A DNA stretch of 7,676 nt from Planctomycetaceae bacterium (GCA_020426085.1 JAGQQP010000185.1:1-7676), one strand, 5' to 3'. Counted from the stretch's first letter, positions 1-6,735 are shown. Notes: generated from the letters alone by a model not told the origin. Translations and numbers: made by a program.

Positions 1-18
1 TCTATACTCAAGCAGAAA

Positions 19-50
19 CCGGCAGTTGCAGGTGCGCAACTTCCTGCCGG
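19..50 (-). terminator. Hairpin past the end of the minus-strand block; possible terminator
   Basis: The arms CCGGCAG (19-25) and CTGCCGG (44-50) are perfect complements. Inside them a second short stem can form (TTGC with GCAA, or GTTGC with GCAAC) around a GCACCT loop, giving about 11 bp in total with a small asymmetric bulge. Read on the minus strand, the stem is followed by TTTCT, a weak U tract. Read on the plus strand, it is followed by GCTCGTTTATT, which is also weak. It lies about 170 nt beyond the last minus-strand gene, so it may end that transcript or serve a convergent gene outside the window. The inverted repeat is seen directly; the terminator role is inferred. Confidence 0.35.
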
Positions 51-144
51 GCTCGTTTATTGTAACGCGTCTTCACCACCTTCTCCAAGGCTGGTTTTGC
101 AGGAATCCGTTTTTTTCGCTTGGGGATCCAGAAGAAGTGGCCTC

Positions 145-166
145 AAAAACAGGAGAGAAGATCTCT
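145..166 (-). terminator. Small hairpin plus T5 after the HhH-GPD-like gene; weak terminator candidate
   Basis: On the minus strand AGAGA, loop TCT and TCTCT form a 5-bp hairpin (166 down to 154). Four bases later comes a run of five T residues (149-145). It is about 50 nt past the stop codon of the last gene. The stem is short and AU-rich and the T run is offset, so it would be a poor intrinsic terminator on its own. Confidence 0.22.
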
Positions 167-216
167 ACATCAGAGAAATCCGTCAGCATGAACCACCTGA
201 AGAGAGCGCTGCCAGA

Positions 217-1146
217 TTACTTTTTGGTAGAAGAAGATTTCTTTTTCGGCACTTTTTTCGTAGTGGTAGTGCGTTTGGCAGCAGGAGTTTTTCCGGTCGT
301 TTTTTTGACCGTTTTCTTGGCAGTTTTCGTTTTCGCGGGAACTTTCTTTTTGACTTTGGTCGCCGCCGTTTTCGTTTTTGCAGAAGCTTTCGCTTTCTTC
401 TTTTTCACTACTTTTTTCTTCTGCTTCGAAAGGGGATTCGCAAACATCGCTTCCATGCGAGCGGGGGCATCCATCAGATCGACCCCCTCTTCGGGAAGTG
501 GATTCTTTGCCAGATTGAAGTCGGCAGCCAGCTCTTCGTCGGTCGCCAGGCAACGCAACAGATGGCTGAACAGGGGCGCATCTGTTTTCCGCACGCTGGA
601 CTTCAATGTGTCACTTGCCGTTTCGATAGACTCTTCTTCCGAGAGCAGCCCCAGCCACTTACTGGCATTCAGAATTTTTTCATCCGCCGGTACCAGGTGG
701 CTTCCCAGCACGACCTGCAGTGTATGGTTCAACACAAAAGGCGTTAACGTTTTCATGCGGGACAGTTGCTTCTGCGCCTGCTCCAGAGTCTTCTTGCGCA
801 GCATCTCCAGATCGAAACAGAACTCTTTATCGAACACGAACTGTAATACGGTCCGGATACGGTAAGCACGCCACTCAGCATCATCCACATCATCAAACAC
901 CGCTTCCAGTTCCGAAATCGTACTGACACGAATTTCATTCAGATCATGAAAGCCATCCAGCAGAGCGTCAAAGACTTTGTCTGCTTTTTCGTTTGTCGTA
1001 TTTTCCAGGCAGATCGCATGCAGAATGGTTTCGAGCACGGGACGATCGTACTTCGGTAACGTGGCTGAGTAGCGCTTTTTAAGAGACGTAATCAGCTTCT
1101 TGCAAACAGCCTGTTTATCCGATGTGGAAATTTTTTTAGCAACCAT
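217..1146 (-). CDS. HhH-GPD (endonuclease III-like) fold protein with histone H1-like lysine tail
   Basis: A 309-residue protein in two parts. Residues about 30-215 are helical and line up with the core of endonuclease III-type DNA glycosylases. In a gapless comparison made from memory of E. coli Nth, residues 128-160 match the region from the helix-hairpin-helix to the catalytic Asp. D155 falls on the catalytic Asp138, but F137 replaces the catalytic Lys120 and TLT replaces the HhH GVG. Only four Cys are present (15, 46, 110, 199), with no 4Fe-4S cluster pattern. Residues about 241-309 are Lys/Ala/Thr/Pro-rich and resemble histone H1 tails, which suggests non-specific DNA or RNA binding. It starts 79 nt after rbfA and is probably co-transcribed with it. 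ATG is chosen as the first in-frame start; no clear Shine-Dalgarno is seen. It is probably not an active bifunctional glycosylase. Its function is unknown and the fold call is an inference. Confidence 0.6.
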   Translation of the reverse strand: MVAKKISTSDKQAVCKKLITSLKKRYSATLPKYDRPVLETILHAICLENTTNEKADKVFDALLDGFHDLNEIRVSTISELEAVFDDVDDAEWRAYRIRTVLQFVFDKEFCFDLEMLRKKTLEQAQKQLSRMKTLTPFVLNHTLQVVLGSHLVPADEKILNASKWLGLLSEEESIETASDTLKSSVRKTDAPLFSHLLRCLATDEELAADFNLAKNPLPEEGVDLMDAPARMEAMFANPLSKQKKKVVKKKKAKASAKTKTAATKVKKKVPAKTKTAKKTVKKTTGKTPAAKRTTTTKKVPKKKSSSTKK

Positions 1147-1225
1147 ATCTGTCTGTACAATATTTGAGATGTATCAATTGGAAAGTAATGAAAACCGTTC
1201 TTTTCGTGGACGATTGCACTGACCG

Positions 1226-1645
1226 CTATTCCTGGGGAGTCTCTTCGCCAGTGCCCCGTTCTTCTTCCGAAGAAGATTTTTCCGCTAACTCTTCCGCTTC
1301 TCTCTCGACCTGTAACTCTTCCAGAATACGAATCGTATCCATCGAATCTTTCACGGCAGTATCCAGCACAAACTTGATCACGGGAGTATATTTGGTCTGA
1401 ATCCGATCTGCGATTTTGGACTGCAGAAATCCTTTCGCAGATTCCAGACCGTGCATACAAAGTGCTTTTGTCTTTTCATCTCCCATGATCGAAATATAAA
1501 TCTTGGCTGACTGCACATCAGGTGCCACATCAACATGCAGGACTGTCACATTTCGGACCCGGGGATCGCGTAAATGCAGCAGAATCGTTGTACTTACTGT
1601 TTCTAATATCGCCTGTGCGAGTTTTTCTAATCGACGTGATGCCAT
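1226..1645 (-). CDS. rbfA: Ribosome-binding factor A
   Basis: A 139-residue protein that fits RbfA, the cold-shock-associated factor that binds the 30S subunit near helix 1 of 16S rRNA and helps late maturation. It begins MASRRLEKLAQAI, as is typical of the family. The DPRV motif is at 27-30. The central strand region (about 33-55) and the stretch at 70-111 (AKGFLQSKIA, then the YTPVIKFV strand, then the ILEEL helix) form the single KH-type fold expected. Residues about 115-139 are a disordered Glu/Ser-rich tail that makes the protein slightly longer than many homologues. It starts 40 nt after the infB stop codon, in the conserved nusA-infB-rbfA order. Only a weak purine stretch (GGTGGAAA) precedes the ATG. 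Confidence 0.95.
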   Translation of the reverse strand: MASRRLEKLAQAILETVSTTILLHLRDPRVRNVTVLHVDVAPDVQSAKIYISIMGDEKTKALCMHGLESAKGFLQSKIADRIQTKYTPVIKFVLDTAVKDSMDTIRILEELQVEREAEELAEKSSSEEERGTGEETPQE

Positions 1646-1675
1646 TCAGTTTCCACCAGCATTCCTGTTTGAATT

Positions 1676-1700
1676 GATCCAGTTTTTATGAACTGGAATC
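1676..1700 (-). other. Hairpin across the infB stop codon
   Basis: CCAGTT (1679-1684) and AACTGG (1691-1696) are perfect complements around the loop TTTATG. The stem extends by GAT/ATC with one bulged A to about 9 bp. On the minus strand the loop is CATAAA and contains the infB TAA stop. There is no U tract after it, so it is not a standard terminator. It could mark an mRNA processing or 3'-end stability site between infB and rbfA, or it could be chance. Confidence 0.35.
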
Positions 1701-4478
1701 GAGAGTTCGTTTCACCTCGTTAATCCGGAATGCCTCCAGCAGGTCTCCTTCTTTAATATCATTGAATCCGGAGAGCAGAATACCGCACTCCATGCCTTCG
1801 CGTACTTCCTTGACATCATCTTTTTCACGTTTCAAGGAAGCGATTGGATACTGATTCAGAATCTTCTGATCCCGAATCACATGCACACGGTCATTGCGAT
1901 TGATCGTACCGTTCAGCACGCGACAACCGGCAATTTTTCCAAATCGGCTGATGGAGAATGTCTGCAGGACCAGAGCACGCCCCGTCTGCTCCTGAACCAG
2001 TTCGGGACGCAACATACCTTCCAGTGATGCCCGAATATCATCCACCACTTCGTAGATGATACTGTAACGTCGAATCTCAACATCTTCCTGTGTAGCAAGA
2101 TTGAGGGCCCGGTCTTCTGCAACCACATGGAACGCGATGATAATGGCATTCGAGGCACTCGCCAGATAAACATCACTTTCGTTGACCCCGCCAACCCCCT
2201 CGTGCAGAATTTTGACTCGGACTTCGGGATGTTCAAATTTATTAATTTCACTGCGAATAGCTTCGAGCGATCCGGGAGTATCTGCTTTCAGAATCAGAGG
2301 CAGATCCTGAATGGCTCCTTCGATGGCTGATCCCAGAATATCTTCCAGGGTCCGTGGCCCACCGCTGTGTCTGGCCAGTGTATCTGCACGACCTTCATGG
2401 CGTCGCTCTTCTGCAAGCTCTCTTGCCTGATCGATGGTTTCCACAACCACAAAATGATCGCCTGCACCAGGAACAGAATCCAGACCGGTCACCTTAACCG
2501 GCATGGAAGGAGGTGCTTCCTCAATCTGCTGATCCATATCATCGTACATGGCGCGAATATAACCGTAGGATTTACCGCAAAGCACGGCATCACCAATCCG
2601 CAGTGTCCCTTTCTGGACAATCAGCCAGGCAACCGAACCACGACCTTCATCCCGGAAACCTTCCAGACAGGCTCCCACGGCAGGCCGATTGGGATTTGCT
2701 TTCAGTTCATGCAGCTCTGCTGTCAGCAGCAGAGTTTCCAGCAGGTTATCCAGCCCCATTTCTTTCAAGGCTGAGATGCGGACCACATCGGTTTCACCAC
2801 CCCACTCTGAAGGAAGAACGTTTTGTGCAGCCAGTTCCTGCAGAACTTTCTGTTCGTTGATATCAGGCAAATCAATTTTATTCAGTGCCACAACCATCGG
2901 AACACCGGATGCTTTCACATGACTGATACTTTCAGCTGTCTGAGGCATCACTCCGTCATCGGCGGCAACGACCAGTACCACCATGTCAGTGACATTGGCT
3001 CCCCGAGATCGCATTTCGCTGAAAGCGGCGTGACCGGGTGTATCAACAAAAGTCAGTTTATGGCCATTATACTCGATCTGATAGGCGGCGATATGCTGTG
3101 TAATGCCGCCCGCTTCACCTTCAACCACTTTGACTTTTGAGTTCCTCAGTGTATCAACCAGTGTCGTTTTACCATGGTCAACGTGTCCCAGAACCGTAAT
3201 AATCGGCGGACGGGTCTCCAGATCTTCCGGTGCGTCTTCCTGCTCGATAATTTCGTTGACCGATTCCAGAGCACCTCGTTGACGCTTGAAGGTTAAGTCA
3301 ACTCCCAGTTCCATCGCGACTGCCAGAGCGATATCTTCTTCGATGATCTGGTTAATCGTAACCATCTCACCAAATTCTTTGAACATGATAGACATAATGG
3401 CTTTCGCGGGACGTCCCATCGCTTCGGAGAGACTCCGCACTGTCATCGGTACATCCACTTCAGCCTCGGTCTTGTGGACAATATTTCCTGAATCATGTTT
3501 CCGCTTGGAACGTCGAGGACGACGGCCAACGACTTCCTGCTGCTCGTTCCCCTCTCCTGCGAATCCCCGGCGGCCTTCCTTACGCTGCTCGCGACGCTGT
3601 TTACGCGCCTCGACCAGACTCAGGCTCCCACGACGGGTTTTCATTTCATCATCCTGAGGTTCGCGATCCTTGTCCTTTTTCTTCTGCTCTGTATGTTGAG
3701 CCAGATGAGCGGCAAGCGGGCTTTTCTGCTCGAGGATATCAGCCGTCAAACGCACTTCCGGCTTTTGTGCCTTTTCTTCTTTTTTCTTGGGTTTTGGAAT
3801 CACCGGCTGCTTATAAGCAGGAGGTGCTGCCACGTTCGGCAAAGCAGACTTCGGCTTCGGCTTGGGCTGAGGCTTACTTGAGCGGGTCGAACCAATGGGC
3901 TTCATTTCTCGAATATTGGAACCGGAGGCACCTCCTGCGGGAACATAATCATCCCGAGTCATTGCCTGATCAGAATCTGACTTTCCAGTCTCTTCGATTG
4001 TTTCCTCTGATCGACGTTTGAGTGCCGCCGATCGTCCTTCAGTCACTTCCCCTGTTTCTTCAGTCGACTCATCATCCTGACCGGTAGAAATTTCGTCTTC
4101 TGAAACAGATTCCTCCTCATCCTGTTCTACGACCACTCCAGAGGTACCTTCATCGGAATAGGAACCTTCATCAGAGGCACTGGATGACTTTTGCGTGGAG
4201 GAACGGGATGGCTGCGGACGGGAGGTCATCGTCTTGATATTGCGCATCTTCGGCTGTTCCCGCTGAGGCGTCAGAGTCTCCTGGGTGGGTGACTCCTCGG
4301 AACTGGCAGCAGGTTTCCCCTTCTGTTCCAGATATGCAATAACGATGTCACGTTCGTCGGGCGTAATGCTGGCCAAAGCGGAGTTTTTCAAATTCACTCC
4401 CGCTTTGTTACATTCATCGATCAGCACTTTGCTGTCCATTCCCAACTCTTTTGCAAGAGCAAAAATACGAATCTTCAA
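1686..4478 (-). CDS. infB: Translation initiation factor IF-2
   Basis: The GTPase that brings fMet-tRNA to the 30S subunit and promotes 50S joining. The chosen start is TTG at 4478, giving 930 residues; a TTG seven codons upstream is also in frame, but the Shine-Dalgarno favours 4478. Residues 1-50 are the N-terminal IF2 domain ([12 protein letters not shown]). Residues about 55-335 are a long low-complexity linker, acidic Ser/Glu/Asp-rich at 100-170, Pro/Lys-rich at 200-240 and basic at 280-330. A second IF2_N-like domain follows at about 342-398. The G domain has G1 GHVDHGKT (431-438), G2 GGITQHI (457-463), G3 DTPGH (479-483), G4 NKID (533-536) and G5 SALK (569-572). Domains II, III and the C-terminal fMet-tRNA-binding region follow to residue 930. 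All motifs are intact. It sits between nusA and rbfA, as in many bacteria. The linker makes it longer than the E. coli protein (about 890). Confidence 0.97.
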   Translation of the reverse strand: MKIRIFALAKELGMDSKVLIDECNKAGVNLKNSALASITPDERDIVIAYLEQKGKPAASSEESPTQETLTPQREQPKMRNIKTMTSRPQPSRSSTQKSSSASDEGSYSDEGTSGVVVEQDEEESVSEDEISTGQDDESTEETGEVTEGRSAALKRRSEETIEETGKSDSDQAMTRDDYVPAGGASGSNIREMKPIGSTRSSKPQPKPKPKSALPNVAAPPAYKQPVIPKPKKKEEKAQKPEVRLTADILEQKSPLAAHLAQHTEQKKKDKDREPQDDEMKTRRGSLSLVEARKQRREQRKEGRRGFAGEGNEQQEVVGRRPRRSKRKHDSGNIVHKTEAEVDVPMTVRSLSEAMGRPAKAIMSIMFKEFGEMVTINQIIEEDIALAVAMELGVDLTFKRQRGALESVNEIIEQEDAPEDLETRPPIITVLGHVDHGKTTLVDTLRNSKVKVVEGEAGGITQHIAAYQIEYNGHKLTFVDTPGHAAFSEMRSRGANVTDMVVLVVAADDGVMPQTAESISHVKASGVPMVVALNKIDLPDINEQKVLQELAAQNVLPSEWGGETDVVRISALKEMGLDNLLETLLLTAELHELKANPNRPAVGACLEGFRDEGRGSVAWLIVQKGTLRIGDAVLCGKSYGYIRAMYDDMDQQIEEAPPSMPVKVTGLDSVPGAGDHFVVVETIDQARELAEERRHEGRADTLARHSGGPRTLEDILGSAIEGAIQDLPLILKADTPGSLEAIRSEINKFEHPEVRVKILHEGVGGVNESDVYLASASNAIIIAFHVVAEDRALNLATQEDVEIRRYSIIYEVVDDIRASLEGMLRPELVQEQTGRALVLQTFSISRFGKIAGCRVLNGTINRNDRVHVIRDQKILNQYPIASLKREKDDVKEVREGMECGILLSGFNDIKEGDLLEAFRINEVKRTLDSSS

Positions 4479-4491
4479 CAGCCCTTCTCCC
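4478..4491 (-). promoter_or_regulatory. infB: Shine-Dalgarno and TTG start of infB
   Basis: On the minus strand GGGAGAAGGG (4491-4482) contains GGAG placed 8 nt before a TTG codon at 4476-4478. The protein from this codon begins [13 protein letters not shown], as expected for the IF2 N-terminal domain. The longer reading from the TTG at 4499 would place this purine-rich site inside the coding region, which argues against it. Confidence 0.75.
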
Positions 4492-4546
4492 GTGAACAAA
4501 TCTGCAATACGTTTTCAAATCCTGTCAGACTGAAACGATTTGCCTG

Positions 4547-4564
4547 ATGAGGCTACAACCTCAT
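4547..4564 (-). other. Hairpin in the nusA-infB intergenic gap
   Basis: ATGAGG (4547-4552) and CCTCAT (4559-4564) are perfect 6-nt complements around a 6-nt loop. It sits 24 nt past the nusA stop codon, and no T run follows on either strand. It may be an mRNA processing or stability element; its function is unknown. The rest of the 110-nt gap shows no further clear signal before the infB ribosome binding site. Confidence 0.35.
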
Positions 4565-4588
4565 AACACTTACTCGTAATCGAACGAA

Positions 4589-6001
4589 CTATTCCTGTTT
4601 CTCCGTAGATTCTTCCGCGGAATTATCTACATTCACCGGCTCTTCCACTGGTAGTTCTTCAGGAACAGTCGTTTCGTCTGCAACTGCAGCATTCTCTGTA
4701 TCATTTACATCAACAGCGGCTTCTTCAACCGCTTCATTTTCAGAAACAGCCGGTTCTGGCTCTTCCACAGCCGATTCCGACTTTGATTCATCGGATTCAG
4801 CAGCTGGATTTTTCTGAGCAACCCGCATTGCTTCTTCTTCTGCTTCAACACGTTCACTTTCCCGGTCTGCCACTTCGACAATCTGCTCACACTGTTCGGC
4901 AGTCAGGCCACCCAGCTCTGCCAGCTGGTCAGGTTCAATGACTGACAGGTCGTAGTAACTGAAGAACCCCTGGGAAACCAGACTTTCCGCCAGTTCTTCA
5001 GACACTCCCGGGATGGAAGAGAACGCTTCCACTGTCTTATCCAGCTGTTCGTCCAGCTCTGTCTGAGTCATGACTTCAATGTCCCACCCAACCAGTTTGG
5101 AAGCCAGACGCACGTTCTGACCTTTACGGCCAATCGCCAGAGGCAACTGATCGTCGCGAACCAGAACGATGACACGGCCCAGCATCGGACACAAAATGAC
5201 ATCTTCCACTTCTGCCGGCTGGAGCGAATTCGGCACCAGTACCTGCAACGAGTCGTTCCAGCGAACAATGTCAATCCGCTCGCCGGCCAACTCGTCGACG
5301 ATATTCTTAATTCGGGCTCCCCGCATTCCTACACAGGCGCCGACACAGTCGATACTGCTGTCAATACAGGACACAGCTACCTTTGAGCGATAACCGGCTT
5401 CCCGTGCCAGGGAACGAACATCGATAATCCGATCGGCCACTTCCGGAATTTCCAGTTCAAATAACCGACGTACCATATCCGGATGAGTTCGTGAAAGAAT
5501 CACCTTGACCCGGCTGCCCGCCTTGCGGACATCCAGGACCACAGCACGCACCCGATCCCCCACGCGAAATGACTCGCCGGGAATCTGTTCGCCACGTGGC
5601 AGAATCCCTTCAATTTTACCCAGGTTGATCAACACCGCACCGCCTTCGACACGGGAAACCGTTCCCGAAACCGACTGGTACTGCATATCCATGTATTCAT
5701 CAAAAACGGTATCACGTTCTGCTTCGCGAATCTTCTGGATCATCACCTGCTTGGCAGTCTGTGCCGCCACTCGACCCAGGATTTCGCCCAGAATGTCCTT
5801 GGCCAGTTTTTCGTTATCACAAAACACGGTCGGCTCGCCTGTATCACGATCAATGTCTACAGAAAGCTCATGGTCCTCTCCAAAGTGCCGACGCGCAGCC
5901 GACAGGATAGCCTGTTCAATTCCACCAAACACGATTTCTTTATCGATACTTTTATCGCGTTGAATGGCATCAACAATCCGGAGAACTTCCTTACCGTCCA
6001 T
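4589..6001 (-). CDS. nusA: Transcription termination/antitermination protein NusA
   Basis: An RNA polymerase-associated factor that lengthens pauses, stimulates intrinsic termination and takes part in antitermination complexes. The protein has 470 residues. Residues 1-100 are the RNAP-binding N-terminal domain. Residues about 105-172 are the S1 domain ([17 protein letters not shown]). KH1 (about 180-275) has the NusA signature [15 protein letters not shown] with GMRG at 225-228. KH2 (about 277-345) has [14 protein letters not shown] with GRKG at 291-294. A helix-hairpin-helix region follows at about 325-380 ([14 protein letters not shown]). The last 90 or so residues are a disordered acidic Glu/Ala/Val-rich tail in place of E. 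coli-type AR domains. ATG at 6001 is preceded by AAGGA with 9-nt spacing. It is the first gene of the minus-strand block; rimP, which often precedes nusA, is absent here. A structured leader lies upstream and may regulate it. Confidence 0.97.
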   Translation of the reverse strand: MDGKEVLRIVDAIQRDKSIDKEIVFGGIEQAILSAARRHFGEDHELSVDIDRDTGEPTVFCDNEKLAKDILGEILGRVAAQTAKQVMIQKIREAERDTVFDEYMDMQYQSVSGTVSRVEGGAVLINLGKIEGILPRGEQIPGESFRVGDRVRAVVLDVRKAGSRVKVILSRTHPDMVRRLFELEIPEVADRIIDVRSLAREAGYRSKVAVSCIDSSIDCVGACVGMRGARIKNIVDELAGERIDIVRWNDSLQVLVPNSLQPAEVEDVILCPMLGRVIVLVRDDQLPLAIGRKGQNVRLASKLVGWDIEVMTQTELDEQLDKTVEAFSSIPGVSEELAESLVSQGFFSYYDLSVIEPDQLAELGGLTAEQCEQIVEVADRESERVEAEEEAMRVAQKNPAAESDESKSESAVEEPEPAVSENEAVEEAAVDVNDTENAAVADETTVPEELPVEEPVNVDNSAEESTEKQE

Positions 6002-6010
6002 AATTGTGTT

Positions 6011-6041
6011 TCCTTCATTCGACAGTTGAGATCTTCAACTG
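6011..6041 (-). promoter_or_regulatory. nusA: nusA ribosome binding site with hairpin just upstream
   Basis: On the minus strand AAGGA (6015-6011) lies 9 nt before the nusA ATG and supports that start. Just upstream, CAGTTGA (6023-6029) and TCAACTG (6035-6041) form a perfect 7-bp stem around a 5-nt loop. The stem ends 7 nt before the Shine-Dalgarno, close enough to affect ribosome access. The pairing is seen; a regulatory effect is inferred. Confidence 0.6.
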
Positions 6042-6056
6042 ACTCGAAAACTACTC

Positions 6057-6076
6057 AAAAAAGACCTGAACTGGTC
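6057..6076 (-). terminator. Second terminator-like element in the nusA leader (weak)
   Basis: On the minus strand GACC, loop AGTTCA and GGTC (6076-6063) are followed directly by six T residues (6062-6057). The T run is good but the stem is only 4 bp, so termination would be inefficient unless helped, for example by NusA. An overlapping weak promoter reading is also possible: TTGACC (6078-6073) and a poor -10 17 to 19 nt downstream. Confidence 0.3.
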
Positions 6077-6094
6077 AAATCTATTATTCACCAC

Positions 6095-6122
6095 GGGAAC
6101 TTGAGTCCCCAGCGGTACCGCT
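6095..6122 (-). other. Leader palindrome and adjacent small hairpin
   Basis: AGCGGTACCGCT (6111-6122) is a perfect 12-bp palindrome. Next to it GGGA (6095-6098) and TCCC (6106-6109) can form a 4-bp hairpin. Both lie between the strong terminator (6129-6155) and nusA. The palindrome could be a DNA operator for a dimeric protein or a short RNA hairpin (AGCG/CGCU with a GUAC loop). No known binding motif is recognised. Confidence 0.35.
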
Positions 6123-6128
6123 ATTAAC

Positions 6129-6155
6129 AAAAAAAAGCGGGAACATGCCCACTTT
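6129..6155 (-). terminator. Intrinsic (Rho-independent) terminator, leftward
   Basis: On the minus strand AAAGTGGG (6155-6148), a 6-nt loop CATGTT and CCCGCTTT (6141-6134) form an 8-bp stem with one G-U pair, followed by an uninterrupted run of eight T residues (6136-6129, three of them in the stem). This is the clearest terminator in the window. In the plus direction only TTTATG follows the stem, so it acts mainly leftward. No recognisable minus-strand gene ends here. It therefore ends a small RNA or attenuates transcription into nusA, whose start lies 128 nt downstream. Confidence 0.75.
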
Positions 6156-6425
6156 ATGACTACCCGTACCACCGCAAAACGGTCGTCAGGCATAGCCGCG
6201 ATTGGTATCCTACAATACAACAAACGCGACAATCGGATTGGTGAGCGAATGCTCGTGTTCCAACCAGCCTACATATTTGAGGACTCCATTCGAGTTTACG
6301 AATGCCGATATCATCACAAAGAAACAAACAGCCAGACTGGCATGTTACCCCTTGCAAACACAATGCCTACTGAACACCAGTATGCAAAACCATTGCGCAT
6401 AGAGCACCATGGTTAATGCTCTACT
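6129..6425 (-). ncRNA. Candidate structured RNA, about 297 nt (sRNA or nusA leader)
   Basis: This segment has a promoter-like sequence just upstream, an intrinsic terminator at its end, and no convincing open frame. Hairpins seen inside, from 5' to 3' on the minus strand: AGAGCA/TGCTCT (6422-6401) right at the predicted 5' end; TATGC/GCATA (6401-6381); CATTCG/CGAATG with a 6-nt loop (6304-6287); GGTTGG paired with CCAATCC and enclosing GAGC/GCTC (6265-6235); GTAT/ATAC (6218-6205) inside CGATTG/CAATCG; ACCG/CGGT (6183-6171); and the terminator. I do not recognise 6S RNA, tmRNA, RNase P RNA, SRP RNA or a tRNA in it. The elements are seen directly; that they form one transcript is inferred. The alternative is the 5' leader of nusA with an attenuator. 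Confidence 0.42.
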
Positions 6426-6430
6426 CTGAG

Positions 6431-6459
6431 AAATTAATCTTCGCGCGTTCAGATGTCAA
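6431..6459 (-). promoter_or_regulatory. Sigma-70-type promoter, leftward
   Basis: On the minus strand the -35 box TTGACA (6459-6454) matches consensus in full. After a 17-nt spacer comes TAATTT (6436-6431), a weak -10 match; ATTAAT with a 15-nt spacer is the alternative. The predicted transcription start is near 6424-6425. Its product would be the structured region ending at the terminator at 6129 or, on read-through, the nusA block. Confidence 0.5.
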
Positions 6460-6545
6460 GCACCGCAGGCAACTATTTCACAACGACTTAACTTCAGCCA
6501 TTCCACTCACCAGAAACTCGACCAAACAGTGTTCAACCGGTCAGA

Positions 6546-6556
6546 TCCATCAAATC
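6546..6556 (+). repeat. 11-nt direct repeat, copy 1
   Basis: TCCATCAAATC, repeated exactly at 6627-6637, with GAT close upstream in both copies (directly before the CC here, two bases further away in copy 2). The spacing of 81 nt is about eight helical turns. The copy lies within the GGTCAG/CTGACC inverted repeat. It could be a binding site for a regulator of the TPR gene. Confidence 0.4.
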
Positions 6557-6626
6557 CACCGACTGACCTGAGCTCAAGTGCCAGAATCCATTTTCCCGAA
6601 TTCCCGTGGATGGACCAAAATTGATC

Positions 6627-6637
6627 TCCATCAAATC
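6627..6637 (+). repeat. 11-nt direct repeat, copy 2
   Basis: A second exact TCCATCAAATC, 114 nt before the TPR start codon and just upstream of the -10-like TATCAT at 6653-6658. This placement would suit an activator or repressor site. The function is inferred. Confidence 0.4.
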
Positions 6638-6679
6638 ATTGAACTTTCATAGTATCATAGGAGACCCCCCGGAATCGTC

Positions 6680-6704
6680 GACCCTTTTTCCATGAAACCG
6701 GGTC
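6680..6704 (+). promoter_or_regulatory. 5'UTR hairpin ahead of the TPR gene
   Basis: GACCC (6680-6684) pairs with GGGTC (6700-6704). Inside, after a symmetric 2x2 mismatch, TTTC (6687-6690) pairs with GAAA (6694-6697) around a CAT loop. It lies about 30 nt before the ribosome binding site. It is not a terminator, because no T run follows. It may affect translation or RNA stability. Confidence 0.35.
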
Positions 6705-6735
6705 CGTAGAGTCTGATTATCAAGCCTGAAATTCT

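Noticed and set aside
100..216. The frame continues open for 48 codons after the TAA of the HhH-GPD-like gene, suggesting stop read-through
   Set aside because: An open run of this length is expected by chance about one time in ten, no read-through context is seen, and the residues show no similarity to the tail.
26..865. Long plus-strand open frame rich in Phe, Val and Arg (279 codons)
   Set aside because: It is antisense to the Lys/Ala-rich tail and core of the minus-strand protein. AAA/AAG codons read backwards give Phe and Leu, and the composition is not that of a real protein.
1188..1400. Plus-strand frame starting MKTVLFVDD, like the start of a response regulator
   Set aside because: Only the first residues look like a receiver domain. 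The rest is antisense to the acidic tail of rbfA and ends within it, and no receiver motifs follow.
6331..6341. GCCAGACTGGC perfect inverted repeat as an operator
   Set aside because: Only 5 bp per arm with a 1-nt centre and no second copy or nearby start; noted only as part of the hairpin-rich segment.
6156..6416. Plus-strand 86-codon frame in the nusA-TPR gap
   Set aside because: No ribosome binding site, no recognisable motif, and it overlaps the terminator and hairpin-rich minus-strand region. A minus-strand 67-codon frame (6160-6363) was rejected for the same reasons.
6157..6425. tRNA, tmRNA, 6S, SRP or RNase P RNA in the intergenic region
   Set aside because: I looked for the T-loop GGTTCRANYCC, the SRP GGAAGCAGCC loop, RNase P GAGGAAAGTCC-type ends and a 6S-like closing stem, and found none.
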